DNA from: Bacillota bacterium
Lineage (GTDB): Bacteria > Bacillota > Clostridia > Acetivibrionales > DSM-1351
NCBI GenBank assembly: GCA_023441625.1
Contig: JAEZOA010000071.1
Coordinates: 1 to 29,343 of the forward strand
Length of the DNA: 29,343 bases
Reading direction: 5' to 3'
Below the pieces are notes generated by a model, which searched no databases, was not told where the DNA came from, and was given only the letters and a program-made list of their open reading frames with translations. Below are positions 15,538 to 23,843 of this stretch, in pieces. The stretch's first letter is position 1, and every line of letters starts with the position of its first letter. The position numbers and the translations under genes are program-made.

Positions 15538-16014
15538 CTACTCAGTTATATCTTCTATATCAGCTTTTATAAGTTCAATTAAATCACTAGGTGTAAGCTC
15601 CACCTGGTAACCGATTTTTCCTGCACTAAATATTATTGTGGGGATATCTTTGCAAGAGCTATCTACTACTGTCCTGTAATCCTTCTTCATTCCAATAGGT
15701 GAGCAACCGCCTCTAATGTAGCCTGTAACCTTGTTTATTTCATCCATTCTAATCATCTCAACAGACTTTTCTCCAACTGCCCTTGCAGCAGCTTTTAGAT
15801 TGAGCTCTTTACTTACAGGTACTACAAAAATATAAAAACTTTTACTAGCTCCCTTGGTAACTAGAGTTTTGTATACCTGCTCAACTGGTTTACCTATTTT
15901 ATTTGCTACAGATACCCCGTCAATTGCTCCATTTTTATTATCATATGAATATGTATTATAAGATATATGTGCACTATCTAAAATTCTCATAACATTTGTT
16001 TTGAATGCTGCCAA
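15538..16014 (-). CDS. ybaK: YbaK/EbsC-type Cys-tRNA(Pro) deacylase
   Basis: 158 residues, full length for the YbaK/EbsC subgroup of the YbaK/ProXp editing family. It hydrolyses Cys (or other small amino acids) wrongly attached to tRNA-Pro. Visible: KTNVMRILDSAHISYNTYSYD at the start, VYKTLVTKG with the key Lys, FVVPVSKELNLKAAARAVGEKSVEMI, then TGYIRGGCSPIGMKK and TIIFSAGKIGYQVELTPSDLI, which carry the family's GGxSPxG and G-x-R/Q-x-x-x-L signatures. The start is a TTG (16014) behind AGAAGGGTG; no in-frame ATG occurs until the ninth codon, which would cut into the fold. Single gene, cytosolic. Confidence 0.92.
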   Translation of the reverse strand: MAAFKTNVMRILDSAHISYNTYSYDNKNGAIDGVSVANKIGKPVEQVYKTLVTKGASKSFYIFVVPVSKELNLKAAARAVGEKSVEMIRMDEINKVTGYIRGGCSPIGMKKDYRTVVDSSCKDIPTIIFSAGKIGYQVELTPSDLIELIKADIEDITE

Positions 16015-16087
16015 TAAACACCCTTCTTCCTAAAGTATATCTATTTTATTTTCACTGTAAGAAAGCTAAGTTTCCAATGTTAAAATT

Positions 16088-16789
16088 TTATTCTATCAGA
16101 TTCTCTGGAATTGGAAAACGATAATGCCCAATAATACGTCCAGCACGACTCCATTTAAGCAATAAATTTTCTTCCATAGCGTAGGTACTTGCATTATGCA
16201 AGACATAAGGAACGCCATCTTTTCTTCTTTTATCTGAAATAATGGCAACGTGCTCACTATTCTTCAAAACCACTATATCACCAGCCTGCCACTTAAACAA
16301 GTTTTTCTTATTATAAGGTTTTACTTCAATCGTCAAACTAGCAGCAAACTTTTCAAAAAAAACTGATTGGTTTTTAACACGTCTAAAATCTATATTGGGG
16401 TCAGGAATAACTACACCCCACGTATAATCTTTAGTATTATTTGAAATATCCTTATCCATATTGGATTTCAGATCATAGCCAGCATTTTTAAGTGCTCTCC
16501 AAATAACATCTGTACATACACCTTCATCCTGTGGCGGATAGCCCCCATCTTCATAATATGTACTCTGATATTTAGTATGGTTAAATATCTCAAGTCTAGC
16601 TCCCTGAACAATATCATCCATATCATATATACCATCATTATCCAGGTCACCCTCACAGACAATCTTCTCAATAGTAACCTCCCCTTTGAGAAAGAAAAAA
16701 GCGTCATAATAAACAAAATGGTTATAGCACAACAATGCTACTACTCCTAATGTTAATACAATTGACGCTAATAATAGAAATCTCTTCAT
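16088..16789 (-). CDS. DUF1287 membrane-anchored papain-like protein
   Basis: 233 residues. An N-terminal anchor or uncleaved signal (MKRFLLLASIVLTLGVVALL) puts the rest outside. Residues ~48-60 (DLDNDGIYDMDD) fit a calcium-binding EF-hand-like loop. The DUF1287 core follows: GARLEIFNHTKYQSTYYEDGGYPPQDEGVCTDVIWRALKNAGYDL with a candidate nucleophile Cys, RRVKNQSVFFEKF, WQAGDIVVLKNSEHVAIISD with a candidate His, and LHNASTY. The family is NlpC/P60-like, so a cell-wall amidase or peptidase is likely but unproven. ATG 16789 has GGAAGG close upstream; ATG 16801 is an alternative. It lies 57 nt downstream of the phosphoribosyltransferase-like gene. Confidence 0.85.
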   Translation of the reverse strand: MKRFLLLASIVLTLGVVALLCYNHFVYYDAFFFLKGEVTIEKIVCEGDLDNDGIYDMDDIVQGARLEIFNHTKYQSTYYEDGGYPPQDEGVCTDVIWRALKNAGYDLKSNMDKDISNNTKDYTWGVVIPDPNIDFRRVKNQSVFFEKFAASLTIEVKPYNKKNLFKWQAGDIVVLKNSEHVAIISDKRRKDGVPYVLHNASTYAMEENLLLKWSRAGRIIGHYRFPIPENLIE

Positions 16790-16846
16790 ACTACCTTCCA
16801 TGTCCCCACTGTACCAGCTAATTACTATAGGGCACAAGAGGATATT

Positions 16847-17704
16847 TTATTTTAATCCATATATATCTTGCTCAATGCATATTTTGGCACGTTCTGCTGT
16901 CTTTTCATCTGCTTTTAAAGAATTTTCTATAAACTCTGGATGCTCCTTTAAGAAGGCTCTCATGGTTTCTGTTGGAGCTTCTAAGTAATCCATAAGCATT
17001 TGGTGCTGCGCAGCTGTTATATATCCTTCGTCCTGTGCACCATCAAATAAATTTTTATCTACATTCATAAGTGCATGTGATTCTACACCTGCACTATTAA
17101 GTTTTTCAGCTCCTCCTTGAAGTCTATCTATAACAACAAGGCTGTATTTTAAATTGCCATTTAAGGCTTGAATGGCAGGTATCCATGCTCTTACATAGCT
17201 AGAAGCCTCTGTAATAATATCAGCTATGTGCAATACATTTGCGTTTTTAATATCCTTTATTTCTGTTGAAACACCATTATCATATAGAACTGCTGATAAA
17301 TCTTTAAAAATAGTAATATGTGGTACTTTAAGTATATTTGCAATTATTAATGAAAAGAACCAATCTCTTCTCTCTCCACCTGAAATATAGTTTATATTTT
17401 TTAGGTCAAAGTTATCTTTAATATACTCACACATTGATATAATTAAGCCTCTATAAATTTCATCTGTTTCATAGTTCTTATATGCAAGCTCAAGAATTAT
17501 CTTTGAGCAATTCATTTTGTTTTCTTTGCAAACATCAATAACCTTAAGCAAACTATTTGCTTTTTCTTCATTACCATAGAGAAAATGGGTATTAATATAG
17601 TACGGTCCAATTTTTGACGATGTATACCAAAATGGCTTATTCTCTGGACATACTCTTACTGCATTTGTTTTAAAAAGCCAGGATATCAGTTTATTTTTCT
17701 CCAT
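16847..17704 (-). CDS. Orotate-phosphoribosyltransferase-like protein
   Basis: 285 residues. The N-terminus has an OPRTase-like substrate region (FWYTSSKIGPYYINTHFLYG), a GGERRDW segment before IANILKVPHITIFKD, and a PRPP-loop-like strand VLHIADIITEASSY (157-170). The canonical loop has two adjacent acids (VDDVxTTGGS); here the first is Ala161 and the Thr-Gly-Gly turn is Glu-Ala-Ser, so PRPP binding may differ. The C-terminal ~100 residues are extra compared with pyrE proteins (190-230 residues). It overlaps the histidine phosphatase gene by 14 bp, hence coupled. As pyrE is otherwise missing from the window, this may supply OMP synthesis or be a related enzyme of other specificity. Confidence 0.7.
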   Translation of the reverse strand: MEKNKLISWLFKTNAVRVCPENKPFWYTSSKIGPYYINTHFLYGNEEKANSLLKVIDVCKENKMNCSKIILELAYKNYETDEIYRGLIISMCEYIKDNFDLKNINYISGGERRDWFFSLIIANILKVPHITIFKDLSAVLYDNGVSTEIKDIKNANVLHIADIITEASSYVRAWIPAIQALNGNLKYSLVVIDRLQGGAEKLNSAGVESHALMNVDKNLFDGAQDEGYITAAQHQMLMDYLEAPTETMRAFLKEHPEFIENSLKADEKTAERAKICIEQDIYGLK

Positions 17705-18407
17705 TATGACCCTCCATAAGTTTATTTCTCTTTCTCTGCTCCTCCATAAAGCTTTGCCACCATTCTTGACTCTGAATTGTACTTAATTCAAAACCAAGAT
17801 GCTCTGAATCGCCTTCCATTAAAACCTTAAACTCATCTTTCTCATCATCATAATCAACAACTGTAACTGAAGTGTTATCGTGCCACCCGATATCCTGCAT
17901 TTGATCGAGGGAACAATTGTAAAATCTACAAAGCATTGTACGAATAGCTCCGCCATGGGTTACAATGCAAATATTTTTACCAGAATTTTGGGATATAATA
18001 CTTTTAACTTCTTTAGTAAGCCTTTCATAGAACTCAATAGTATTTTCTCCATTCGGCATTTGGTGAAGATGTGGTTGGTTTTCCCAAGTATAGTTTTCCT
18101 TTGGATATAATTTGGGGAGCTCATCAAAGGGCATATTTTCCCAGTCTCCCCCGTTAATTTCCTTCATTTTATCTGTTCGGATTATTGGGAGTTGTTTTAT
18201 ATCAGCTATATATTGAGCAGTCTGCAAAGTACGAGTCAAGCTACTTGAATAAATTATATCAATTTCAATATCAGCTAGTCGCTCAGCCACTTTCTTCGCT
18301 TGCTTGTGGCCCTTCTCTGTTATCTTGCTATCGTACCATCCATGAAATATTCTGTTTATATTGCCTTCAGCTTCTGCATGACGTACAAATATCAGCCTTG
18401 TTATCAT
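17691..18407 (-). CDS. Histidine phosphatase family protein (PhoE/GpmB-like)
   Basis: 238 residues. The family's R-H-G is R-H-A here (FVRHAEAEGN, phospho-acceptor His10), followed by GWYDSKITEKGHKQA, the SSSLTRTLQTAQ segment with the conserved Arg, the acid in EINGGDWENM, and THGGAIRTMLC with the second His (His151). It hydrolyses phosphate esters in the cytosol; substrate unknown, with a phosphoglycerate-mutase-like fold. GGAGGAG precedes the ATG. The distance from pyrD (72 nt, with its own promoter-like box) suggests separate transcription, while the 14-bp overlap with the next gene forms a pair. Confidence 0.9.
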   Translation of the reverse strand: MITRLIFVRHAEAEGNINRIFHGWYDSKITEKGHKQAKKVAERLADIEIDIIYSSSLTRTLQTAQYIADIKQLPIIRTDKMKEINGGDWENMPFDELPKLYPKENYTWENQPHLHQMPNGENTIEFYERLTKEVKSIISQNSGKNICIVTHGGAIRTMLCRFYNCSLDQMQDIGWHDNTSVTVVDYDDEKDEFKVLMEGDSEHLGFELSTIQSQEWWQSFMEEQRKRNKLMEGHNGEK

Positions 18408-18443
18408 GTCTCCTCCAATAAATTCACTATAATGTTTGGTTTA

Positions 18444-18472
18444 ATTATAACAGAATTCTATGCTGATGTAAT
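18444..18472 (-). promoter_or_regulatory. Extended -10 promoter candidate for the histidine phosphatase pair
   Basis: On the minus strand TGTTATAAT (18452-18444) is an extended -10 box; 17 nt upstream, ATTACA (18472-18467) matches the -35 consensus at 4 of 6 positions. It lies between the pyrD stop and the phosphatase start. No terminator hairpin is visible after pyrD, so read-through from the pyr operon is also possible. Confidence 0.5.
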
Positions 18473-18479
18473 TGATTAA

Positions 18480-19400
18480 TTAATTCATCTCAAGCTTATT
18501 AATAATATCGTTTATACTATTATAATTGTATTTTTTGAGATAATCCTTAATTCCATCTAATATATCAATAGGAACTGTCGGGTTAACAAAATTTGCAGTA
18601 CCCACCATAACAGCTGCAGCGCCTGCAAGCAAAAACTCTATTGCATCCTCTCCACTGGAAATCCCACCCATACCTATAACAGGTATTTTAACAGCATGAG
18701 CCGCCTCGTATACCATTCTAAGTGCTACTGGTTTCACAGCTGGGCCAGATAACCCTCCAAAGTTATTTGCTAAAATTGGTTTTTTTCTGTGAATATCAAT
18801 TGCCATACCCAATAAGGTATTTATTAAGGAAACACAATCTGCTCCTGATGCCTCTGCTGCCTGCGCCATTGCCTTTATATCAGTTACATTTGGTGAAAGC
18901 TTAACAATTAATGGCTGCTTACAATACTTTCTTACAGCAGAAGTTATTTCTTCTATCAGCTTTGGACTAGTACCAAAGGCAAGACCTCCGGCCTTAACAT
19001 TTGGACAAGAGACATTCATCTCAATTGCATCAATTTCTGAATTTCCGAGTATTTCAGCCATTTGGCAGTATTCCTCTATAGTATTACCTGATATGTTAGC
19101 AATTATTTTAGTATTGAACTGCTTTAAGAAAGGTAAATCATGCTCAATAAATACATCAACCCCTGGATTCTGCAAACCAACACTATTTAAAATGCCAGCT
19201 GGTGTTTCAGCAATTCTTGGCGGAGGGTTTCCTTTTCGTTCCTTTAGTGTAAGTCCTTTAACAGAAATACCTCCAAGAGCATTCAGATCAATATATTGAC
19301 TATATTCCTTTCCGAAACCGTAAGTACCAGACGCCATTATTACTGGATTACTAAATTGGATTCCTGCGATATTTACACCCAAATCTATTTTATCTTGCAT
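18480..19400 (-). CDS. pyrD: Dihydroorotate dehydrogenase B, catalytic subunit
   Basis: 306 residues, class 1B. With PyrK it oxidises dihydroorotate to orotate using NAD. FMN-binding TIM barrel: NPVIMASGTYGFG, ISVKGLTLKERKGNPPPRI, NSVGLQNPGVDVF, catalytic Cys132 in EMNVSCPNVK, LIVKLSPNVTDI, SLINTLLGMAID, GGLSGPAVKPVALR, IPVIGMGGISSGEDAIEFLLAGA and VMVGTANF. Start ATG 19400 is set by GGAGG 10 nt upstream and the conserved opening; the frame is open further but overlaps pyrK. It lies 16 nt behind pyrK and is the last clear pyr gene in the operon. Confidence 0.96.
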   Translation of the reverse strand: MQDKIDLGVNIAGIQFSNPVIMASGTYGFGKEYSQYIDLNALGGISVKGLTLKERKGNPPPRIAETPAGILNSVGLQNPGVDVFIEHDLPFLKQFNTKIIANISGNTIEEYCQMAEILGNSEIDAIEMNVSCPNVKAGGLAFGTSPKLIEEITSAVRKYCKQPLIVKLSPNVTDIKAMAQAAEASGADCVSLINTLLGMAIDIHRKKPILANNFGGLSGPAVKPVALRMVYEAAHAVKIPVIGMGGISSGEDAIEFLLAGAAAVMVGTANFVNPTVPIDILDGIKDYLKKYNYNSINDIINKLEMN

Positions 19401-19416
19401 AAAATTTATACCTCCA

Positions 19417-20193
19417 TTATTCCCAACAAACATCTGTGCTCCAGTATACTGGTCCATCCTTGCAAACATGACTAAATCCCCAGTCATCGCCCTGCTTGGT
19501 TTTGCAGGCACACACCAGACAAGCACCAATACCGCAGCCCATCCTCTGTTCCATTGACACCTGACATGCAATACCATTTTTTTCAGCAATAGCTGCTACT
19601 CTTTTCATCATTGGTGTCGGGCCGCAAGTATAAACTATATCAGGCTTTTGCTCCAAAATGTGCTGTTCCAACAGTTCCGTTACAAAAGCCTTTTTCCCAT
19701 AAGAACCGTCATCAGTAGCTATTTCCACTTTGGTTGCTGCGGCCCGGAATTGGTTTTCCAGCACAACAGCAGCTTTATTTCTAAAGCCTAACAAAGCTGT
19801 CTTACTATCACATTTACTACTCTTTAGCAGATATAGAAGTGGAAAGGTTCCTATTCCACCGCCAACAACACATATGTTTTTATACTTGTCATCAATTGTA
19901 AATGGCTTCCCCAAAGGTGCCATTATATCAGCGTCCCCAGAACACATACTGCATAATTTTTCTGTACCTCTGCCCTTTATTTGAAAAACGATATCAAATG
20001 TATTGTTGTCTTTATTAACATCACAAATGCTAATGGGTCGTCTAAGCAAAGCATCTAAGCCACCACATTTTATATTTACAAACTGACCTGGCATTGCATT
20101 TGAAGCCACATACTCTGACTTAATTGTCATTTTAAAAACGTCTTCGCATAGCATTTCCATATTCACAATTTGTTCCTTTAAAACTCTAGACAC
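19417..20193 (-). CDS. pyrK: Dihydroorotate dehydrogenase B, electron-transfer subunit
   Basis: 258 residues. FAD/[2Fe-2S] subunit passing electrons from PyrD to NAD. Visible: FAD motif RRPISI (52-57), IKGRGTEKL, the NAD-binding CVVGGGIGTFPLLYLL, YTCGPTPMM, and the cluster ligands C-G-I-G-A-C-L-V-C (Cys220, 225, 228) with Cys244 (SHVC). Start: I choose GTG 20193, because GGAGG lies 5 nt upstream of it; ATG 20205 sits on top of that very sequence and has no site of its own. It is separated from carB by a 370-nt gap containing a palindromic repeat, yet lies in the same orientation and is surely part of the pyr cluster. Confidence 0.95.
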   Translation of the reverse strand: MSRVLKEQIVNMEMLCEDVFKMTIKSEYVASNAMPGQFVNIKCGGLDALLRRPISICDVNKDNNTFDIVFQIKGRGTEKLCSMCSGDADIMAPLGKPFTIDDKYKNICVVGGGIGTFPLLYLLKSSKCDSKTALLGFRNKAAVVLENQFRAAATKVEIATDDGSYGKKAFVTELLEQHILEQKPDIVYTCGPTPMMKRVAAIAEKNGIACQVSMEQRMGCGIGACLVCACKTKQGDDWGFSHVCKDGPVYWSTDVCWE

Positions 20194-20309
20194 AATGACC
20201 TCCATAATTATATATTATTATTTATTATTGTTTGATTAGGAGGTTAATGTTTTACCCTCCTTAAGCAGAAATTAGCAAAATAAATACTGTGATAAAAGTA
20301 TTTCCATTC

Positions 20310-20533
20310 GCAGGGCTGGTATATGTATCCCCTGTGAGTGCTTAGCGAAATTATTTAAAATTTGTATTATCTCATCACAGCATTTTTGCCGTCGCACAAC
20401 ATTCGCCATCCAGGCTCAACTTGATGCTAAACCCGACATCGTGTCGGGTTTACAGCAAAAATGCTGTTCTATCGCTAACAAATTTAACAAATAATTTCCA
20501 TTCGCATCCCATTGGATACATATACCAGCCTGC
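20310..20533. repeat. Long palindromic intercistronic repeat, copy 1 (carB-pyrK gap)
   Basis: The 373-nt stretch between carB and pyrK (20206-20578) holds no gene but a ~220-nt imperfect palindrome. Outer arms match perfectly over 17 bp (20314-20330 with 20514-20530); a middle stem matches over 12 bp (CAGCATTTTTGC 20378-20389 with 20455-20466); an inner 10-bp hairpin (20429-20438 with 20442-20451) sits in the centre. The core around GCCGTCGCA-AACA-TCG-CATCC (20387-20412) recurs in the pyrF-carA gap. There is no open frame and no T-run, so it is not a simple terminator. It looks like a MITE-type or structured mRNA-spacer repeat. Confidence 0.8.
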
Positions 20534-20578
20534 TAAGATTACTAAATTCCATCTGCAAAATTGATTAAATGACACTTT

Positions 20579-23500
20579 CTAATCAAATATGCTCAAATTT
20601 AACACTTCCAGCTCACCCTCGGTTTTACCCAGTTTTAGGCACTTGATTACGGCATTAGCTGTATCTAGAGAGGTTAAGCAAGGTATAGAAATTTCAGCGG
20701 CCTTTCTTCTTATCTTAAAGCCATCTCTATCTGGTTTTCTACCTTTGGTAGGCGTGTTTATTATCATGCCTATTTTACCTGATTGTATTAAATCTAGAAT
20801 ATTTGGTGAACCTTCATCTAGCTTTTTAACAGCGTTTGTTGCAATACCATGCTGATTTAGTGTCTTTGCAGTTTTTCCTGTGGCATAAAGGGTAAAACCT
20901 AGCTTTTCAAATTCCTCAGCTATGTTCACCAATTCCAGCTTATCAGAATCCCTTACTGTCATAAGTATGCCATCACCCTTTTGAGGCAGTTTTATTCCTG
21001 ATGCAATAATCCCCTTAAATAGTGACTCTGGGAAGTTATCTGCTATTCCTAGAACCTCTCCTGTAGACTTCATTTCTGGACCTAAGGTAGTATCTACATC
21101 ATGCAGCTTTTCAAAGGAGAATACAGGAACCTTTACCGAAACATAGTTCGGCTCTTTATACAAGCCAGTTCCAAATTTAAAGTCACTTAGCTTTTTGCCC
21201 ATCATTATCTTTGTGGCCAGATTTACCATAGGTATACCTGTAACCTTACTTATATAAGGTACTGTACGACTTGATCTAGGGTTAACCTCTATAACATAGA
21301 GTTCGTTGTTATATAAAACATATTGGATATTTACTAGCCCTATAACATTAAGAGCCTTTGCTAATCGTTGGGTATAATCCACAATAACATCTTTAGTTTT
21401 ATCGCTGATTGATTGAGAAGGATATACTGAAATACTATCACCAGAGTGTACACCAGCCCTTTCAAGATGCTCCATTATTCCAGGAATCAGTATATTCTCA
21501 CCGTCACATATAGCGTCAACCTCTATTTCCTTACCCATCATGTACTTATCAACAAGGATAGGATGCTCCTGGACTGTTCTATTTATAATCTCCATAAACT
21601 CCTTTATATCCTTGTCGCTAAAGGCAATTTCCATACCTTGTCCACCAAGTACATAGGAGGGTCTTACCAAAACCGGGTAACCTAGTTCGTTTGCAGCCTC
21701 AAGCGCCTCTTCGAGAGTATATATTGTTCTTCCCTGTGGCCTTGGAATACCTGTTTGCTCCAATATTTCGTCAAATTTCTCTCTATCCTCAGCAGCATCT
21801 ATATTTTTTGCCTCTGTACCGAATAACTTAACTCCTATACTATCCAGTGTCTTTGTCAGCTTGATAGCAGTTTGTCCTCCGAACTGCACAATTGCACCCT
21901 TTGGATTTTCAGCCTCAACAATATTAACTACATCCTCAGGAGTAAGCGGTTCAAAATATAGCTTATCAGCTGTATCAAAGTCAGTACTAACTGTTTCCGG
22001 GTTATTATTTGCTATTATAGTCTCATACCCAAGCTCTTTGAGTGCCCAAACTGAATGAACTGAGCAGTAATCAAATTCTATACCCTGTCCGATTCTTATA
22101 GGGCCAGAACCTAGTACTAATACCTTTTCTTTATCTGAAGGTTTTACCTCTGAGTAATTGTCATAGGTTGAATAATAATACGGAGTTTCTGCTTCAAACT
22201 CAGCAGCACAAGTGTCAACCATTTTATAGGTAGCAATAATACCATATTTTTTTCTTAAGGCAGTGATTTCATCCTTTGAGGAGTTGTTCAGCTTAGCTAT
22301 TACACTATCGGTAAAGCCCATTTTCTTTGCTTTCCTTAAGGCATCCTTTGTAAGCTGTTCAGTCTCTATGCTCTTAAGACTTTCCTCCATCAAAACTAGT
22401 TCTTTTATCTTGCAAAGGAAAAAGTAATCAATTTTTGTTATCTCATGTATTTCTTCAAGCTCAACTGAGCGGCGAATAGCCTCTGCTATAACAAAAATTC
22501 TTTCATCATTTATATCACTAAGCTTTTTTACTATCTCGCTGCCATCAAGCTTTTTGTAAATATCCTGTTCAAGTGTAAATATTCCAAGCTCAAGGGAGCG
22601 AATAGCCTTCATTAGCGCAGCTTCAAAGGAGCTGCTGATAGCCATTACTTCACCTGTTGCCTTCATTTGTGTGCCAAGAGTTCTCTTTGCCTTAACAAAT
22701 TTATCAAAGGGCCATTTTGGTATCTTAACTACTACATAGTCCAGTGTAGGCTCAAAGCATGCATAAGTTTTACCTGTAACAGCATTCTTTATTTCATCTA
22801 GCCCATATCCAATAGCAATCTTTGAGGCAACCTTTGCAATTGGGTAGCCTGTTGCCTTAGATGCTAATGCAGAAGACCTACTTACTCTTGGATTTACCTC
22901 AATAACTGCATATTCGTAGCTAGTTGGGTGTAGAGCATACTGAACATTACAGCCTCCCTGTATTCCAAGGGCAGAAATTATTTTCAGTGCGGAGGTTCTT
23001 AGCATTTGATATTCTTTGTCTGCCAAGGTCTGTGATGGTGCCACTACTATACTATCACCTGTATGTACACCGACAGGATCTATATTTTCCATGTTACATA
23101 CTGTAATAACATTTCCCTTACCATCCCTCATTACCTCATACTCAATTTCTTTCCAACCTGATATGCACTTTTCAATAAGTACCTGATGAACACGACTCAG
23201 TCTTAGCCCATTTTCACCAATCTCTCTAAGCTCACTCTCATTTGCAACAATACCTCCACCAGTACCTCCTAGAGTATAAGCTGGTCTAACAATAACCGGA
23301 TATTCTATCTCATTGGCAAATGCTATAGCATCTTCAATAGTAGTAACAACCTTGCTGGCTATACACGGCTCACCAATGCGCTCCATAGTGTCCTTAAAAT
23401 CCTGCCTGTCCTCAGCCATTTTAATTGCCTCAACCGCAGTACCTAAAAGCTTTACTCCCTGCTCTTCCAAGAAACCTGATTCAGCCAATTCCATTGCTAG

Positions 23501-23791
23501 GTTCAAGCCAGTTTGGCCTCCAAGTGTTGGTAATATGCTATCAGGCTTCTCAAGTCTGATAATATTTTTAACAACTTCAGCCTTTAAGGGCTCTATATAT
23601 ACTTTATCTGCAATATTTGTATCAGTCATTATTGTGGCAGGATTGCTATTAACTAATACAACCTCAATTCCCTCTTCTCTCAGAGCTTGACATGCCTGTG
23701 TTCCAGCATAGTCAAATTCAGCAGCTTGTCCTATTATAATCGGGCCTGACCCGATAACTAAAACCTTATGTATATCCTTGCGTCTCGGCAT
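20579..23791 (-). CDS. carB: Carbamoyl-phosphate synthase, large subunit
   Basis: 1070 residues, full length. It makes carbamoyl phosphate from bicarbonate, ammonia delivered by CarA, and 2 ATP. Two homologous ATP-grasp halves are clear: the first from KVLVIGSGPIIIGQAAEFDYAGTQACQAL with RPAYTLGGTGGGIV, the second from KVLVLGSGPIRIGQGIEFDYCSVH with RPSYVLGGQGMEI. Each carries EVNPRxSRSSALASK or EVNPRSSRTVPYISK. A C-terminal MGS-like allosteric domain begins near residue 935 (ILMTVRDSDK) and includes YATGKTAKTLNQ. GGAGG precedes the ATG. The gene follows carA by 52 nt. Confidence 0.98.
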   Translation of the reverse strand: MPRRKDIHKVLVIGSGPIIIGQAAEFDYAGTQACQALREEGIEVVLVNSNPATIMTDTNIADKVYIEPLKAEVVKNIIRLEKPDSILPTLGGQTGLNLAMELAESGFLEEQGVKLLGTAVEAIKMAEDRQDFKDTMERIGEPCIASKVVTTIEDAIAFANEIEYPVIVRPAYTLGGTGGGIVANESELREIGENGLRLSRVHQVLIEKCISGWKEIEYEVMRDGKGNVITVCNMENIDPVGVHTGDSIVVAPSQTLADKEYQMLRTSALKIISALGIQGGCNVQYALHPTSYEYAVIEVNPRVSRSSALASKATGYPIAKVASKIAIGYGLDEIKNAVTGKTYACFEPTLDYVVVKIPKWPFDKFVKAKRTLGTQMKATGEVMAISSSFEAALMKAIRSLELGIFTLEQDIYKKLDGSEIVKKLSDINDERIFVIAEAIRRSVELEEIHEITKIDYFFLCKIKELVLMEESLKSIETEQLTKDALRKAKKMGFTDSVIAKLNNSSKDEITALRKKYGIIATYKMVDTCAAEFEAETPYYYSTYDNYSEVKPSDKEKVLVLGSGPIRIGQGIEFDYCSVHSVWALKELGYETIIANNNPETVSTDFDTADKLYFEPLTPEDVVNIVEAENPKGAIVQFGGQTAIKLTKTLDSIGVKLFGTEAKNIDAAEDREKFDEILEQTGIPRPQGRTIYTLEEALEAANELGYPVLVRPSYVLGGQGMEIAFSDKDIKEFMEIINRTVQEHPILVDKYMMGKEIEVDAICDGENILIPGIMEHLERAGVHSGDSISVYPSQSISDKTKDVIVDYTQRLAKALNVIGLVNIQYVLYNNELYVIEVNPRSSRTVPYISKVTGIPMVNLATKIMMGKKLSDFKFGTGLYKEPNYVSVKVPVFSFEKLHDVDTTLGPEMKSTGEVLGIADNFPESLFKGIIASGIKLPQKGDGILMTVRDSDKLELVNIAEEFEKLGFTLYATGKTAKTLNQHGIATNAVKKLDEGSPNILDLIQSGKIGMIINTPTKGRKPDRDGFKIRRKAAEISIPCLTSLDTANAVIKCLKLGKTEGELEVLNLSIFD

Positions 23792-23843
23792 TTATTATTC
23801 CTCCACTTAAATATTTTTGTGCAAAATTTTTTATAAACTTCTT

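Noticed and set aside
16610..16665. Dockerin-like calcium loop in the DUF1287 protein as a sign of a cellulosome
   Set aside because: Only one loop is present, next to the membrane anchor, and such loops are normal in this family; a dockerin needs a paired repeat.
20429..20451. Inner hairpin of palindrome copy 1 as a terminator between carB and pyrK
   Set aside because: The stem is strong but no T-run follows on the minus strand.
20589..23690. Open frames on the plus strand within carB
   Set aside because: They are antisense shadows of a well-conserved gene, with no ribosome binding sites or recognisable products.
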